A stretch of DNA of 64,000 nt from Novosphingobium sp. G106 (GCF_019075875.1 NZ_JAHOOZ010000001.1:1178001-1242000), one strand, 5' to 3'; shown: positions 34,555 to 43,520, counted from the first letter of the stretch. A program made the numbers and translations. Notes: a model not told the origin generated them from the letters alone.

Positions 34555-35610
34555 ATGGACGGCGAATTCATCCTCGATCACGATCTACTGGGGCTGCGGC
34601 CGGCGCGGGGCAAAATCCAGGCCGGCTATTGGCGCGGTTTCAAGGAACTGGTGGGCCGCCAGGGCGGGTGTTCCCGCGATATCCTGGAGCGGCACAATAT
34701 CGACCCCGAAGCTTTCGAGTTTCACGACTACCACGTCGACTGCACGGCTGCCCTGAACCTGCTGGACGATTGCAGCATTCGCTTCGACGATCCGCTGTTC
34801 GGCCTGCATCTCGGAGATCTCCAGCAGCCCGACGCCTTCGGTGGCATCGCCTTTGTCGCCCGCACAGCGCCGACTTTCGGGCAGGCGCTCGAATGTTTCA
34901 CGGAATTCTCGCCGGTGGTGAATTCGCCGGAAGGCGAGATGGTGCTGGTCGCGGGACGCGACGTAGCGGAATTCCGCTGGAACTCTCAGCTGGGCGGCGG
35001 CTGCGAGCAGGCACACTTCCAGGGAATGCTGCTCATACTGAAGACGCTGAAGATGCTGGGAGGCACTGGCTTCAAACCGCTTCACGTCAATCTGTGTTTC
35101 GACCCGCATCCGGCGCTGCGGCAGGAAGTCGCGGAGCTAGCGGGGTGCGCCCTGCTACGCCGTTCCGAATTCAACGCGATCGCTTTCGCCAGCGACCTGC
35201 TCGATCAGTCCAACCCGTCGCGCAACTCGCTCATGTATTCGATGATGACGCGCTGTTTGAAGCGAATGGGCGAAGCGCCGTCGGGGGCGGTGGCGAACGA
35301 TGTCGCTTTCTTCATCGAGACGACCCTCGCCTCCGGAGTCTGCACGGTCGAACGTTGCGCCGACGCACTTGGAACGAGTTCGCGTACTCTGCAGAAGCAG
35401 CTGGCGGGAGAGAATACTTCGTTCACCATCCTGCTGGAGATGGGACGGGAAAAGCTGGCGAAACGCGCGCTGGCCGGATCGCGCGCTTCGATCGACGATA
35501 TCGCGTTCAATCTCGGCTATTCGGATCAGGGCAGCTTCGGCCGTGCGTTCCGGCGCTGGACCGGCCAGACGCCCCGCGCATTTCGCATCAATTCACGCGC
35601 AATGCACTGA
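34555..35610 (+). CDS. AraC family transcriptional regulator (Arabinose_bd type)
   Basis: 351-aa regulator. Residues about 20-205 match the N-terminal domain shared with OruR-like AraC proteins (GCSRDILERHNIDPEAFEFH, DDPLFGLHLG, GGIAFVARTAPTFGQALE). The C-terminal double helix-turn-helix includes CTVERCADALGTSSRTLQKQ and SIDDIAFNLGYSDQGSFGRA then FRRWTGQTPRAFR. ATG 34555 is preferred to 34471. It is divergent from the P450-SDR unit and followed, tail to tail, by the PQQ dehydrogenase; it may activate the P450 operon in response to the substrate. Confidence 0.9.
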   Translation: MDGEFILDHDLLGLRPARGKIQAGYWRGFKELVGRQGGCSRDILERHNIDPEAFEFHDYHVDCTAALNLLDDCSIRFDDPLFGLHLGDLQQPDAFGGIAFVARTAPTFGQALECFTEFSPVVNSPEGEMVLVAGRDVAEFRWNSQLGGGCEQAHFQGMLLILKTLKMLGGTGFKPLHVNLCFDPHPALRQEVAELAGCALLRRSEFNAIAFASDLLDQSNPSRNSLMYSMMTRCLKRMGEAPSGAVANDVAFFIETTLASGVCTVERCADALGTSSRTLQKQLAGENTSFTILLEMGREKLAKRALAGSRASIDDIAFNLGYSDQGSFGRAFRRWTGQTPRAFRINSRAMH

Positions 35611-35622
35611 CGCTTCCAGCCA

Positions 35623-37686
35623 CTACATTGGTCCGCTTGCTTTCGCGGGCTGGGCTGACTTCCCCGACAGGGCTGCGCGAGCTCCCGCCCGGATGTAGGC
35701 GTGAATCTGGCGAACCTGCTCGCGTGTGAGTTCGGGGAAAGGCGGCATGCCCTGTTGTGCAAGCGCGCCGTCGTGCGCCACTTGCCAGATGGCATTGGGG
35801 TCAAGGGCGAGCTGCGATTCGCGCAGGTCTGGGCCCGGTGCGCCGCTGGCGACCAGATTTTTCCCATGGCAACCGGCGCAGCGCATCATGAACACCCCTG
35901 CCCCCGCTGAGACATCCGCCGGCGCGAGGCTGAGTTTGGGATCGTCGACGGGATGCAGCGTCATGTCGCGCGGGGCGGACGGCGGCAGCATCGCTCTACC
36001 ATCGAGCGCGAATGTCAGAAGGCGGCGCGGCTGCGCCCCATATTTCCATCCGGCGTAAACGACTTCGCCCCAGGCGCCACCAAAACCGACAAGGACCGAG
36101 ACGTATTGCTTGCCGCCGACGGAATAGCTTATCGGCGCAGCGATGATCCCAAGGCCGGCGTTGAAGCGCCACAGCTGTTTCCCGTCCACCGCGTCGTAGG
36201 CCGAGAAATAGCCGTCCGCAGTTCCCTGAAAGACCAGATTTCCGGCAGTCGACAGGGTGCCGCCATTCCAGAACAAATCCTGCGGCACTTGCCAGCGAGC
36301 CTTCTGCGCGACCGGATCCCAGGCCACGAGCTTGCCCTTGCCGTCGCGCGGATCGTTACGTAGCGGACCGAAGCTGAGCATGGCGAAGGCGGCCTTGCCC
36401 GCACCGCCTGTGGATTTGTCCTTGTCGATGAATTCGCCGAGCTGCATCGTCGGGATGTAGACGAGCCCGGTCTTCGGACTGAACGACATGGCCTGCCAGT
36501 TGTGGGCGCCCATGTTGCTCGGCCAGATGTCGGTGTGTCCGGTTTCGTAGCGGATGTTCGGCGCCTCGACGGGGCGGCCTGTCTTGAGGTCGATGTGATC
36601 GGCCCAAGTAACCTTGCCCAGCTTCTCAGCCGAGATCAGCTTCCCCGTCTCGCGATTGAGTACATAGAAGAAGCCGTTGGTCGGCGCCTGCATCAGCACC
36701 TTGGTCGGCTTGCCATCGATCGTCAGCGTCGCAGCGATGATGTTCATCGTCGCCTTGTAGTCCCACGCCTCGCGCGGGTTCACCTGATAGTGCCAGATGT
36801 ACTTGCCGGTGTCGGCATCGAGCGCGACGATCGAGGCGAGGTAAAGATTGTCGCCGCCGCCGGGGCTGCGCACCGCGGGATCGTAGGGACCGGAATTTCC
36901 AGTGCCGATGTAGATGCGGTTCATCTCGGGATCGAAGGTCATTCCGTTCCAGACGGTGCCGCCGGTGCCGGTCTTCCAGTATTCGCCGGTCCAGGTCTTG
37001 GCTGCAGCCTCCATCGCGGGGTCGCCCTTGTTCTGCTCGGGGCTGCCGGGGACGGTGTAGAAGCGCCAGACTTGCTTGCCGGTCTTCTGGTCATAGGCCG
37101 TCACATAGCCGCGCGAACCAAAGTCGCCTCCGGCATGGCCGATGATTACCTTGCCGCGGAACGTGCGCGGCGCGCCGGTAATGGTCTGGGGCGAATCCAT
37201 CGGGACCGTCTGCGCGCTCCATATCTCGTTGCCGGTCTTGGCATCGAGCGCGATCAGCCTGCCGTCGATCGTGCCGACGAACACCCGCCCATCGTCATAG
37301 GCCGCGCCCCGATTGACCGGCAAGGTGAAGCGCACTTTCAGGGGATTATGCTTCATTACCTCAGGATCGTGTTTCCACAGAAGCTTGCCCGTCACGCCGT
37401 CGACTGCGTAGACTGTGGAATAGCTGCCGGTGAAGTAGAGCACGCCATCGACGGCCAGGGGCGTCGCTTCGAGAATCTGCTCGCCGTCGAGATCAAGCGA
37501 CCAGGCCAGCCCCAGCCGGCCGACATTACTGGTATCGATCGATTCAAGCCGACTGTACCCGCTTTCGTCGGCTCCGCCGCCGGTATTCGACCAGTTTTCG
37601 GCGGTGCCGGAGGCGCTGTCCGTCGCCGGCCCTGCACAGGCGGAGACGGCGAGTACGATAGCTGCCCACAACGCAGGATAACGCAT
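35623..37686 (-). CDS. PQQ-dependent alcohol dehydrogenase with cytochrome c domain
   Basis: 687-aa quinohemoprotein. The N-terminus MRYPALWAAIVLAVSACAG carries a lipobox (VSAC), so it is probably a lipoprotein of the periplasm. An eight-bladed PQQ propeller with repeated W-motifs (LDAKTGNEIW, YDQKTGKQVW, LDADTGKYIW) spans about residues 30-560. A C-terminal cytochrome c has CAGCH near residue 605 and a Met in GMPPFP. The catalytic Asp is likely in AWDYKAT. The vicinal Cys-Cys of methanol and ethanol dehydrogenases is missing (KVRFTLPVNRG), and Lys, not Asp, stands two residues after the catalytic Asp, unlike lanthanide enzymes. Its ATG overlaps the P450 stop by one base. Confidence 0.9.
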   Translation of the reverse strand: MRYPALWAAIVLAVSACAGPATDSASGTAENWSNTGGGADESGYSRLESIDTSNVGRLGLAWSLDLDGEQILEATPLAVDGVLYFTGSYSTVYAVDGVTGKLLWKHDPEVMKHNPLKVRFTLPVNRGAAYDDGRVFVGTIDGRLIALDAKTGNEIWSAQTVPMDSPQTITGAPRTFRGKVIIGHAGGDFGSRGYVTAYDQKTGKQVWRFYTVPGSPEQNKGDPAMEAAAKTWTGEYWKTGTGGTVWNGMTFDPEMNRIYIGTGNSGPYDPAVRSPGGGDNLYLASIVALDADTGKYIWHYQVNPREAWDYKATMNIIAATLTIDGKPTKVLMQAPTNGFFYVLNRETGKLISAEKLGKVTWADHIDLKTGRPVEAPNIRYETGHTDIWPSNMGAHNWQAMSFSPKTGLVYIPTMQLGEFIDKDKSTGGAGKAAFAMLSFGPLRNDPRDGKGKLVAWDPVAQKARWQVPQDLFWNGGTLSTAGNLVFQGTADGYFSAYDAVDGKQLWRFNAGLGIIAAPISYSVGGKQYVSVLVGFGGAWGEVVYAGWKYGAQPRRLLTFALDGRAMLPPSAPRDMTLHPVDDPKLSLAPADVSAGAGVFMMRCAGCHGKNLVASGAPGPDLRESQLALDPNAIWQVAHDGALAQQGMPPFPELTREQVRQIHAYIRAGARAALSGKSAQPAKASGPM

Positions 37687-38942
37687 CAGCGCTGTACCAC
37701 CTTGAGTGGCAGGTTTATGCGCGAGAAATTGGCGATGGTCGGTACGAAGAGAAGTTCCTCGGCGGGAACGGCCAATTCGATGTTCTTGAAGCGCTTCACG
37801 ATCTCTCGGATCGCAATCTTGGCCTCCATCCGCGCCAGCGCCATAGCAACGCACAGATGCGTGCCCGCGCCGAAGGACAGGTGCCGGGCCAGATTCTTGC
37901 GAGAGGGATCGAAGTCGCGCGGGTTGTCGAACACCGCGGAATCGTCATTCCCCGAAGCGAAGAGGATCAGAAGGTGGGAGTCCTCTGGGATGATCTTGCC
38001 GCCCAGTTCGACCTCCTTGGTCGTCACGCGCGATAATCCCCGCACCGGCGGCTCGATCCGTAAGCTCTCCTCCACGAAGCGCGTGACGAAACGATCGTTG
38101 TCGATGTTCTCGTAAAGTTCGTCGGCGAGGTCAGGCCGCGTGGCAATGGTGTACAGCAGGTTGGACAGACCGGTAGAGGTCGTGTCGTTGCCGCCAACCA
38201 GCAGTGCCCGCGTCAGGGCAACGATTTCGGCGAAAGTCAGCGCCGGCTGGTCATCGTCGTCCAGCCGCGCAGTCACAAGGTCGGACACCATGTCCTCTCG
38301 CGGCTGAGCCTGTCGCTCGCGGACACGGTCGATCACGTAGTTCTGCAGCTCGCAGATCAGTTCTGCGTTCTCCAGCATCTGCTCGCGATCCTGCATACGC
38401 CCGACCTGGGCGACATAGGCATCGGACCACTGCTTGATCTTGCCCGCGTCGGCATGTTCGAATCCGAGCTGCTCGCACATGAAGCCGATCGTCATCGGCG
38501 TTGCTATATCGCTGATGCCGTCGATCTGGTCGCGGCCGGCCAGGGCGTCCAGCAAATTGGCGACGATCTTGCCGACATTAGGCTCCAGCGTCTTCATCCG
38601 GTGCGCGGTGAAAGCCTTCTCCAGCAGCTTGCGGATGCGGGTGTGCTTGGGCGGGTCCTGAAGGATGACGTCGGGGAAATAGCCGCCGCCATCGCGCTCC
38701 AGAATGGCCTTGAACTCGTCGAAGAAGCCGTGTGCGAACTGCTTGTTCCAGCCGCGCTCCTGCGAAAAGGTGATCGCATCGCGCAGCACCACCTGCAGAT
38801 CCTCGTAGCGCGAGACGAGATACATCCCAAGCTGCTCGTCGAAATGCACCGGGTCATTGTCGCGCACCAAGCCATAGAAGGCGTGGGGGTGCGATTGGAT
38901 GGCAAGGTCGATCAGGCTCTTGCCTGTCAGGGCCTCGATCAT
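37686..38942 (-). CDS. Cytochrome P450 (third), coupled to the PQQ dehydrogenase
   Basis: 418-aa soluble P450. Motifs: I-helix ALLVGGNDTTSTG near residue 250, K-helix ExxR in EESLRIEPP, and the heme loop LSFGAGTHLCVAMALAR, where Ala replaces the usual Gly two residues after the Cys ligand. The stop TGA shares its A with the ATG of the PQQ dehydrogenase, so the two are translationally coupled: hydroxylation followed by alcohol oxidation is a natural reading. It resembles P450s acting on terpene or alicyclic compounds only in general layout. It is divergent from a TonB receptor 215 bp away. Confidence 0.92.
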   Translation of the reverse strand: MIEALTGKSLIDLAIQSHPHAFYGLVRDNDPVHFDEQLGMYLVSRYEDLQVVLRDAITFSQERGWNKQFAHGFFDEFKAILERDGGGYFPDVILQDPPKHTRIRKLLEKAFTAHRMKTLEPNVGKIVANLLDALAGRDQIDGISDIATPMTIGFMCEQLGFEHADAGKIKQWSDAYVAQVGRMQDREQMLENAELICELQNYVIDRVRERQAQPREDMVSDLVTARLDDDDQPALTFAEIVALTRALLVGGNDTTSTGLSNLLYTIATRPDLADELYENIDNDRFVTRFVEESLRIEPPVRGLSRVTTKEVELGGKIIPEDSHLLILFASGNDDSAVFDNPRDFDPSRKNLARHLSFGAGTHLCVAMALARMEAKIAIREIVKRFKNIELAVPAEELLFVPTIANFSRINLPLKVVQR

Positions 38943-39157
38943 TGCAACTCTCCTAGGTCTTTCGTGACGGCTACTATCTTCCGGCTTTCGCCTCTCGGCA
39001 TCTTGCGCCGATAACTCAGCATCCGCCGCCGCAACGGGCGCGCAGTGTTGAGCAATGGGCGCGCGCTGCTGGGATTTTCACGCCGACCTTTGCCATCTGC
39101 CGATCGACAGAAGAGCCGCGGAGCTGCGGCCCCATCGGCATAGCGGGGGAGAAAGCC

Positions 39158-41554
39158 ATGAGAATTCCAATCTATCTGCAGGCATCGGTCGGTGCCCTCG
39201 CGCTTGCTGGCTTTTCTGCCCCGGCCTGGGCGCAGGACGGGGATATCATCGTCACAGCGCGCAAGCGCGATGAGACGATCCTGCAAGCCCCGGTCATCGT
39301 CAGCGCCCTGCCGCAGGACCGGCTCGAACGCTTCGGCACCAGCGACCTCTACGACATTGCCAATCAGGTTACGGGATTCCAGATCGCCACGGGAACCGGT
39401 TCCTACGGCGTCCAGGTCTCCATCCGCGGTGTCGGCACCAGCACGCAGAATTCGGCCATCGACCAGTCGGCGACCCTGACGATCGACGGCATCCAGATGA
39501 GCCAGGGTCTCGCCTACAAGATGGGCATGTTCGACCTTGCCCAGGCAGAGATCCTCAAAGGCCCCCAGGCGCTGTTTTATGGCAAGGCCAGCACCGCCGG
39601 CGTCATCGCGCTGCGCACCGCCGATCCCGGCGACGAGTTGGAGATCGTGTCGCGCACCGGATACGAGTTCCAAGCCCACGAGATCAAACAGGACCTCATC
39701 CTGTCCGGGCCTGTATCGAACACGCTTGGCCTGCGACTGGCCGGATCATACGCCGATTCCGACGGCTACTTTCGCAATGTCGGTATCGCGACGCCGGGCT
39801 TTGGCGGGCTCAATCCGAAATATCGGAACTATTCGTCCTCAAAAAACCTCCTGATCCGCGGGACTGCGCTGTGGAAGCCGACCGATACATTCAGCGCGCG
39901 GCTCAAGCTCAACTTCTCGCGCGACAGGGTCAACGGCGACGGCGGCGGCGTCGATCAATTCACGGGCTGTCCGGAAGGCACGGCCTCGCTTTCGGGCATC
40001 CCGTTCCTCGGCAACGGTGAAGATTGCAAACTCGACCGCTATGCGCACGTCACCGACCTCGACCCGAAAGCGTTCATCGGCGTGCGCAACGGGGGCGTGC
40101 CCTTTCAGCGACTGAACCAGCATTTCGGTTCGCTCGAACTGAACTGGAACGTGATCGATCAACTCGCGCTGACGTCGGTCACCGGCTATTACGATGTCGA
40201 CCAGTCGACGCTGCTGAACGGCATGGTCGCCACGACCACGACACTGGCGCCCGATAGCCGTTTCCATCGCGACGATTTCACGCAGGAACTTCGGCTGGCG
40301 TCGAGTTTCCCGGGCAGCGCGCTCAACTTCATCCTCGGCGGCTATTACCAGAGCGGTAATCTCGACAATTATATAAACTTGCTCGGCAATACGGCACTAC
40401 AGCTGCCGCCAGTGCTCCAAGCGGGCAACCACCACCTCGACATCGAATCGATTTCGGCCTTCGGGCAGTTGCTTTGGCGCCCCGTCCCGCAAATCGAGTT
40501 GGCGGGTGGCGGGCGCTGGACTCACGAGACGCGTCGCGATCGCCAGACCGACTTGATCACCAGTGCACCCGTCATCACGCCGCTCGCGGTCGGCAAGCTG
40601 GCGTCGAGCCATTTCAGTCCGGAAGCGACGATCACGTACAAGCCCAACGACGACCTGACGCTGTTTGCCTCCTACAAGCTGGCCTACAAGTCGGGATCGT
40701 ACGATGTGACGCTGATCTTCGCACCCGGGGCGAACAATTCGTTCGGCGACGAGAAGGTCCAGGGCTTAGAAGGCGGTATCAAGACCCGCCTGATGGACCG
40801 CCAGCTCACGCTCGACCTCGCGGGCTACCGCTATCTCTATAGCAATCTGCAAGTCGGCGCGGCTGAGAACAGCGCTGGCGTCCTGGCGATCCGCACGCTG
40901 AACGCGGCCTCGGCACTCGTCTATGGTGTGGACTTCGATGCTGCGCTTCGCCCCCGCGCGATCGATGGGCTGACCTTGCGAGCGGGGGCCAACTGGAATC
41001 ACGCCCGATACCGCACGTTCACCAATGCCCCGTGTTTCGGCGGACAGACCATTGGCGAGGGTTGTAACCAGGTTTTCAACCCCGCGACCGGGCTTTTCAC
41101 GGGCCAGAACCTTTCTGGCGGCCGGCTGGTGCGCTCGCCCGACTGGTCCGCCAATTTCGGATTCGATTACGAACTACCGGTGGGCAAGGGTATGCGGCTG
41201 ACGCTCAGTTCAACGAATCTCTATTCCTCGAAATTCTACACCAATCTGATCTTGAACGGTGACAGCCTCCAGAAAGGCTTCGTGCGCAGCAACGCCAGCA
41301 TAGCGTTGAAAGACGAGAGGGATGCCTGGGAACTGGCCCTGATCGGCGACAATCTCAGCAACAAGCTCACCTTGGAAAACTGCGTGACGTTCAATGCCAC
41401 CAACGGCATCTTCTTCGGTGGAGATGTCACCGGCGGGCCCGTGACCGGCCCTGCCGGGCACGACGAGTCGCTTTGTTCGGCGCAGCGCGGCCGCTCGGTC
41501 TGGCTGTGCCTCACGCTCAAGCCCGCTGCCCTTTTCCGCCGCTCTGCCCATTGA
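39158..41554 (+). CDS. TonB-dependent outer-membrane receptor (second of two)
   Basis: 798-aa receptor. The signal peptide ends FSAPAWA then QDGD; the TonB-box region is DIIVTARKRDET. The plug has VSIRGVGTSTQNSA and EILKGPQALFYGKAS near residue 130, and the barrel ends SVWLCLTLKPAALFRRSAH, an unusual end because the last strand aromatic is followed by about 10 basic residues. Loops contain paired cysteines (GCPEGT ... EDCKLD; PCFGGQ ... EGCNQV), likely disulfides outside the cell. It leads the unit with an LLM oxidoreductase and a CMD-family protein, and faces the P450-PQQ unit. Confidence 0.92.
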   Translation: MRIPIYLQASVGALALAGFSAPAWAQDGDIIVTARKRDETILQAPVIVSALPQDRLERFGTSDLYDIANQVTGFQIATGTGSYGVQVSIRGVGTSTQNSAIDQSATLTIDGIQMSQGLAYKMGMFDLAQAEILKGPQALFYGKASTAGVIALRTADPGDELEIVSRTGYEFQAHEIKQDLILSGPVSNTLGLRLAGSYADSDGYFRNVGIATPGFGGLNPKYRNYSSSKNLLIRGTALWKPTDTFSARLKLNFSRDRVNGDGGGVDQFTGCPEGTASLSGIPFLGNGEDCKLDRYAHVTDLDPKAFIGVRNGGVPFQRLNQHFGSLELNWNVIDQLALTSVTGYYDVDQSTLLNGMVATTTTLAPDSRFHRDDFTQELRLASSFPGSALNFILGGYYQSGNLDNYINLLGNTALQLPPVLQAGNHHLDIESISAFGQLLWRPVPQIELAGGGRWTHETRRDRQTDLITSAPVITPLAVGKLASSHFSPEATITYKPNDDLTLFASYKLAYKSGSYDVTLIFAPGANNSFGDEKVQGLEGGIKTRLMDRQLTLDLAGYRYLYSNLQVGAAENSAGVLAIRTLNAASALVYGVDFDAALRPRAIDGLTLRAGANWNHARYRTFTNAPCFGGQTIGEGCNQVFNPATGLFTGQNLSGGRLVRSPDWSANFGFDYELPVGKGMRLTLSSTNLYSSKFYTNLILNGDSLQKGFVRSNASIALKDERDAWELALIGDNLSNKLTLENCVTFNATNGIFFGGDVTGGPVTGPAGHDESLCSAQRGRSVWLCLTLKPAALFRRSAH

Positions 41555-41579
41555 CCTGATCCCACAAGGAGATTCCGAG

Positions 41580-42590
41580 ATGCCTTCCCCCATCCGCTTC
41601 GGTTACGGCTTCGACATGCGCAACGCGCCGGACTGGTTCAGGCCCTGGCCCGATTTCTACGCCGAGACGCTCGAGTTCATCGAGCATATCGAGAACCTGG
41701 GGTTTGGCGGCGTCTGGCTCGCCGAACATCACGGCATCGACGACGGTTACTTGCCATCTCCGCTCGTTTTCGGCGCCGGCGTCGCCACGCGCACCAAGAA
41801 GGTCCGCATCTCGCAAGGCGTTGGTCTCTTGCCGCACTATCATCCCGTGCGGCTCGCCGAGGATATGGCAGTCCTCGACATCCTCTCGAACGGCCGAGCC
41901 GAATTCGGCATGGGCATCGGCTATCTCGGTTTCGAAGCGGAAGCCTATGGCCTGCCCGCGAAGAAGCGCGGCAAGCTGTCGAACGAGATCATCGAGATCG
42001 TCAGGCGGCTGTGGCAGGGCGAGACGCTCGACTACGCTGGAGAGTTCTTCCAGCTGAAGGGTGCCCGCTGTACGCCGCTGCCCTGCCAGGAGGGTGGTAT
42101 CCCGATGTTCGTGGGCGGCGTGGCGCCGGCCGGCTTCAAGCGTGCAGCCGAATTCGGCGATGGGTTCATCGGTCCGGTAGAATTCTGGCCTCAGTATGTT
42201 GAAGCGCTGAAGGCCGCCGGCAAGCAGGAAAAAGACGGCCGGATCATTTCGATGTCCTATTCCGACATGTGGATGATGGTCAGCGAAGATCCCGAAAAGA
42301 CCATCAACGACATGGCGCCGCACGCCTACTATCAGATCAACACTTACGCGAAGTGGCAGGAAGGCGCCGAGTGGAGCGTCTATACCGAGATGAGCCTCGA
42401 CGAATTCAAGAAAGCCGGCGTCATGAAGGTGCTCACCCCCGACGAGGCAATCGCCTATATCAAGTCGCGTCAGGAAGCGGCACCGATCGAGGCGTTCGTT
42501 ATGCAGGCGCCGACCGGCTTCCCGCTGAAGCTTCTGGCCGAACATGCCGAGCTGTTCGCCAGCAAGGTCATGCCGGCATTCGCGGTCTGA
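41580..42590 (+). CDS. LLM class flavin-dependent oxidoreductase (third)
   Basis: 336-aa luciferase-like protein starting MPSPIRFGYGFDMRNAPDW 25 bp after the TonB receptor stop. Motifs: GGVWLAEHHGIDDGYLPSPL near residue 45, VRISQGVGLLPHYHPVRLAED near 82, AEFGMGIGYLGFEAEAYG near 110 and GIPMFVGGVAPAGFKRAAEF near 175. Overall it parallels the LLM at 27.2 kb, including a fixed EHHGxxDGYLPxP motif, so the two may be old duplicates acting on related compounds. GGAGA stands before the ATG. Confidence 0.88.
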   Translation: MPSPIRFGYGFDMRNAPDWFRPWPDFYAETLEFIEHIENLGFGGVWLAEHHGIDDGYLPSPLVFGAGVATRTKKVRISQGVGLLPHYHPVRLAEDMAVLDILSNGRAEFGMGIGYLGFEAEAYGLPAKKRGKLSNEIIEIVRRLWQGETLDYAGEFFQLKGARCTPLPCQEGGIPMFVGGVAPAGFKRAAEFGDGFIGPVEFWPQYVEALKAAGKQEKDGRIISMSYSDMWMMVSEDPEKTINDMAPHAYYQINTYAKWQEGAEWSVYTEMSLDEFKKAGVMKVLTPDEAIAYIKSRQEAAPIEAFVMQAPTGFPLKLLAEHAELFASKVMPAFAV

Positions 42591-42595
42591 TCGCG

Positions 42596-43147
42596 ATGTC
42601 GGATATTCCCCGCATCCCGCCGCTTCCCGTCGCGGAGTTCACCGATGAGCAGGCCGAACTCGGCGGCGGGCGCGGAAGCCAGCGGAGCGAGCTGAACTTC
42701 GTCCGCACATTGGTTCGCCATCCCAAGCTCTACGGCAGCTGGATACCTTTCGCTGAACAGCTCGTCTTCGGTTCGACCTTGCCCGGGCGGGATCGCGAGA
42801 TCCTGATCATCCGGACCAGCGAACTCTGCGGCGAACGCTATGAGGCTGCGCATCATATCCACATCGGCCGCACGCTGGGGCTGACCGACGCGGAAATGGA
42901 GAGCGCCCAGCAGGACGGTGCGATCCTCACCCCGTTCGAGCAGGCACTGATCCGCGCGGTGAACGAACTGGTCGCCGATCACGCGATGTCCGACGCGACC
43001 TGGCAGGCACTCACTGACCGCTATTCGACCGAGCAGATGATCGATGTCGTATTCGTGGTAGCGAATTACTCGCTGATGGCGATGGTCACCAACAGCTTCG
43101 GGATAAAGCCGGAGGCCGATGTCGGCGGATCATGGAAGCCGTTCTGA
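42596..43147 (+). CDS. Carboxymuconolactone decarboxylase (CMD) family protein
   Basis: 183-aa helical protein of the CMD/AhpD-like fold. The core motif reads RTSELCGERYEAAHHIHIGR near residues 75-95; there is one Cys, so it lacks the CxxC pair of AhpD peroxidase-type proteins and is closer to decarboxylase or lactone-handling members. The late QMIDVVFVVANYSLMAMV helix is typical. ATG 42596 lies 5 bp after the LLM stop. In such units it may process a lactone or keto acid formed by the flavin enzyme, but no reaction is shown. Confidence 0.83.
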   Translation: MSDIPRIPPLPVAEFTDEQAELGGGRGSQRSELNFVRTLVRHPKLYGSWIPFAEQLVFGSTLPGRDREILIIRTSELCGERYEAAHHIHIGRTLGLTDAEMESAQQDGAILTPFEQALIRAVNELVADHAMSDATWQALTDRYSTEQMIDVVFVVANYSLMAMVTNSFGIKPEADVGGSWKPF

Positions 43148-43289
43148 TGGCCGGGACCACGTCCGGTTTCGACGCCCAAGACCCGCAGCGACCTGAGCTT
43201 GGCGGCGCCAGGGGATACGGGCGACATGAACGGGGAAATGATCCGTATCGGCGCCGCCATGACGACGATGGAGGAGAATGGTCGGCAAT

Positions 43290-43315
43290 CAGATGACGCT
43301 GCCAGATGACGCTGC
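43290..43315 (+). repeat. 13-bp tandem duplication
   Basis: CAGATGACGCTGC occurs twice with no gap (43290-43302 and 43303-43315), in the 244-bp non-coding stretch between the CMD gene and the broken aldo/keto reductase. Nothing else is recognisable in that stretch. It may mark slippage or repair near the right edge of the accessory block. Confidence 0.6.
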
Positions 43316-43391
43316 CGCCCGGCGTTCACATGGGGGTTTGCCGCCGCCAACTACGCCTTGCTACAAGGCGAAGCACGAAAGTAATCCGACC

Positions 43392-43520
43392 ATGGAATAC
43401 CGTCATCTCGGCCGAAGCGGTCTGCAAGCCTCGCTTTTCAGCTCCGGCACGATGACGTTCGATGATGGGGCGGGCGTCTGTCAGACCATCGGCGACACCC
43501 GCGGTAGCCACGCTATATGA
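43392..43520 (+). pseudogene. N-terminal stub of an aldo/keto reductase
   Basis: The frame starts MEYRHLGRSGLQASLFSSG and continues TMTFDDGAGVCQTIGDT, a close match to the start of aldo/keto reductases of the YghZ/potassium-channel-beta type (MEYRxLGRSGLxVSxLxxG). After GDT, near 43500, the similarity ends and a stop follows at 43518. A whole enzyme is about 330 aa; only about 37 residues remain. The stub overlaps the 3' end of tmk on the other strand. It marks the right edge of the accessory block. Confidence 0.62.

Noticed and set aside
36502..38115. A 537-codon plus-strand open frame
   Set aside because: It lies antisense to the PQQ dehydrogenase and P450, which have full motif sets; its translation is low-complexity and family-less.
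41517..42545. A 342-codon minus-strand open frame
   Set aside because: It mirrors the LLM oxidoreductase on the other strand and has no motif of its own.
10461..43512. Integrase, transposase, att repeats or a tRNA at the edges of the accessory block
   Set aside because: None was found in any frame; tRNA-Ser at 48.3 kb is nearly 5 kb outside the right edge and intact, so it is not supported as the integration site.
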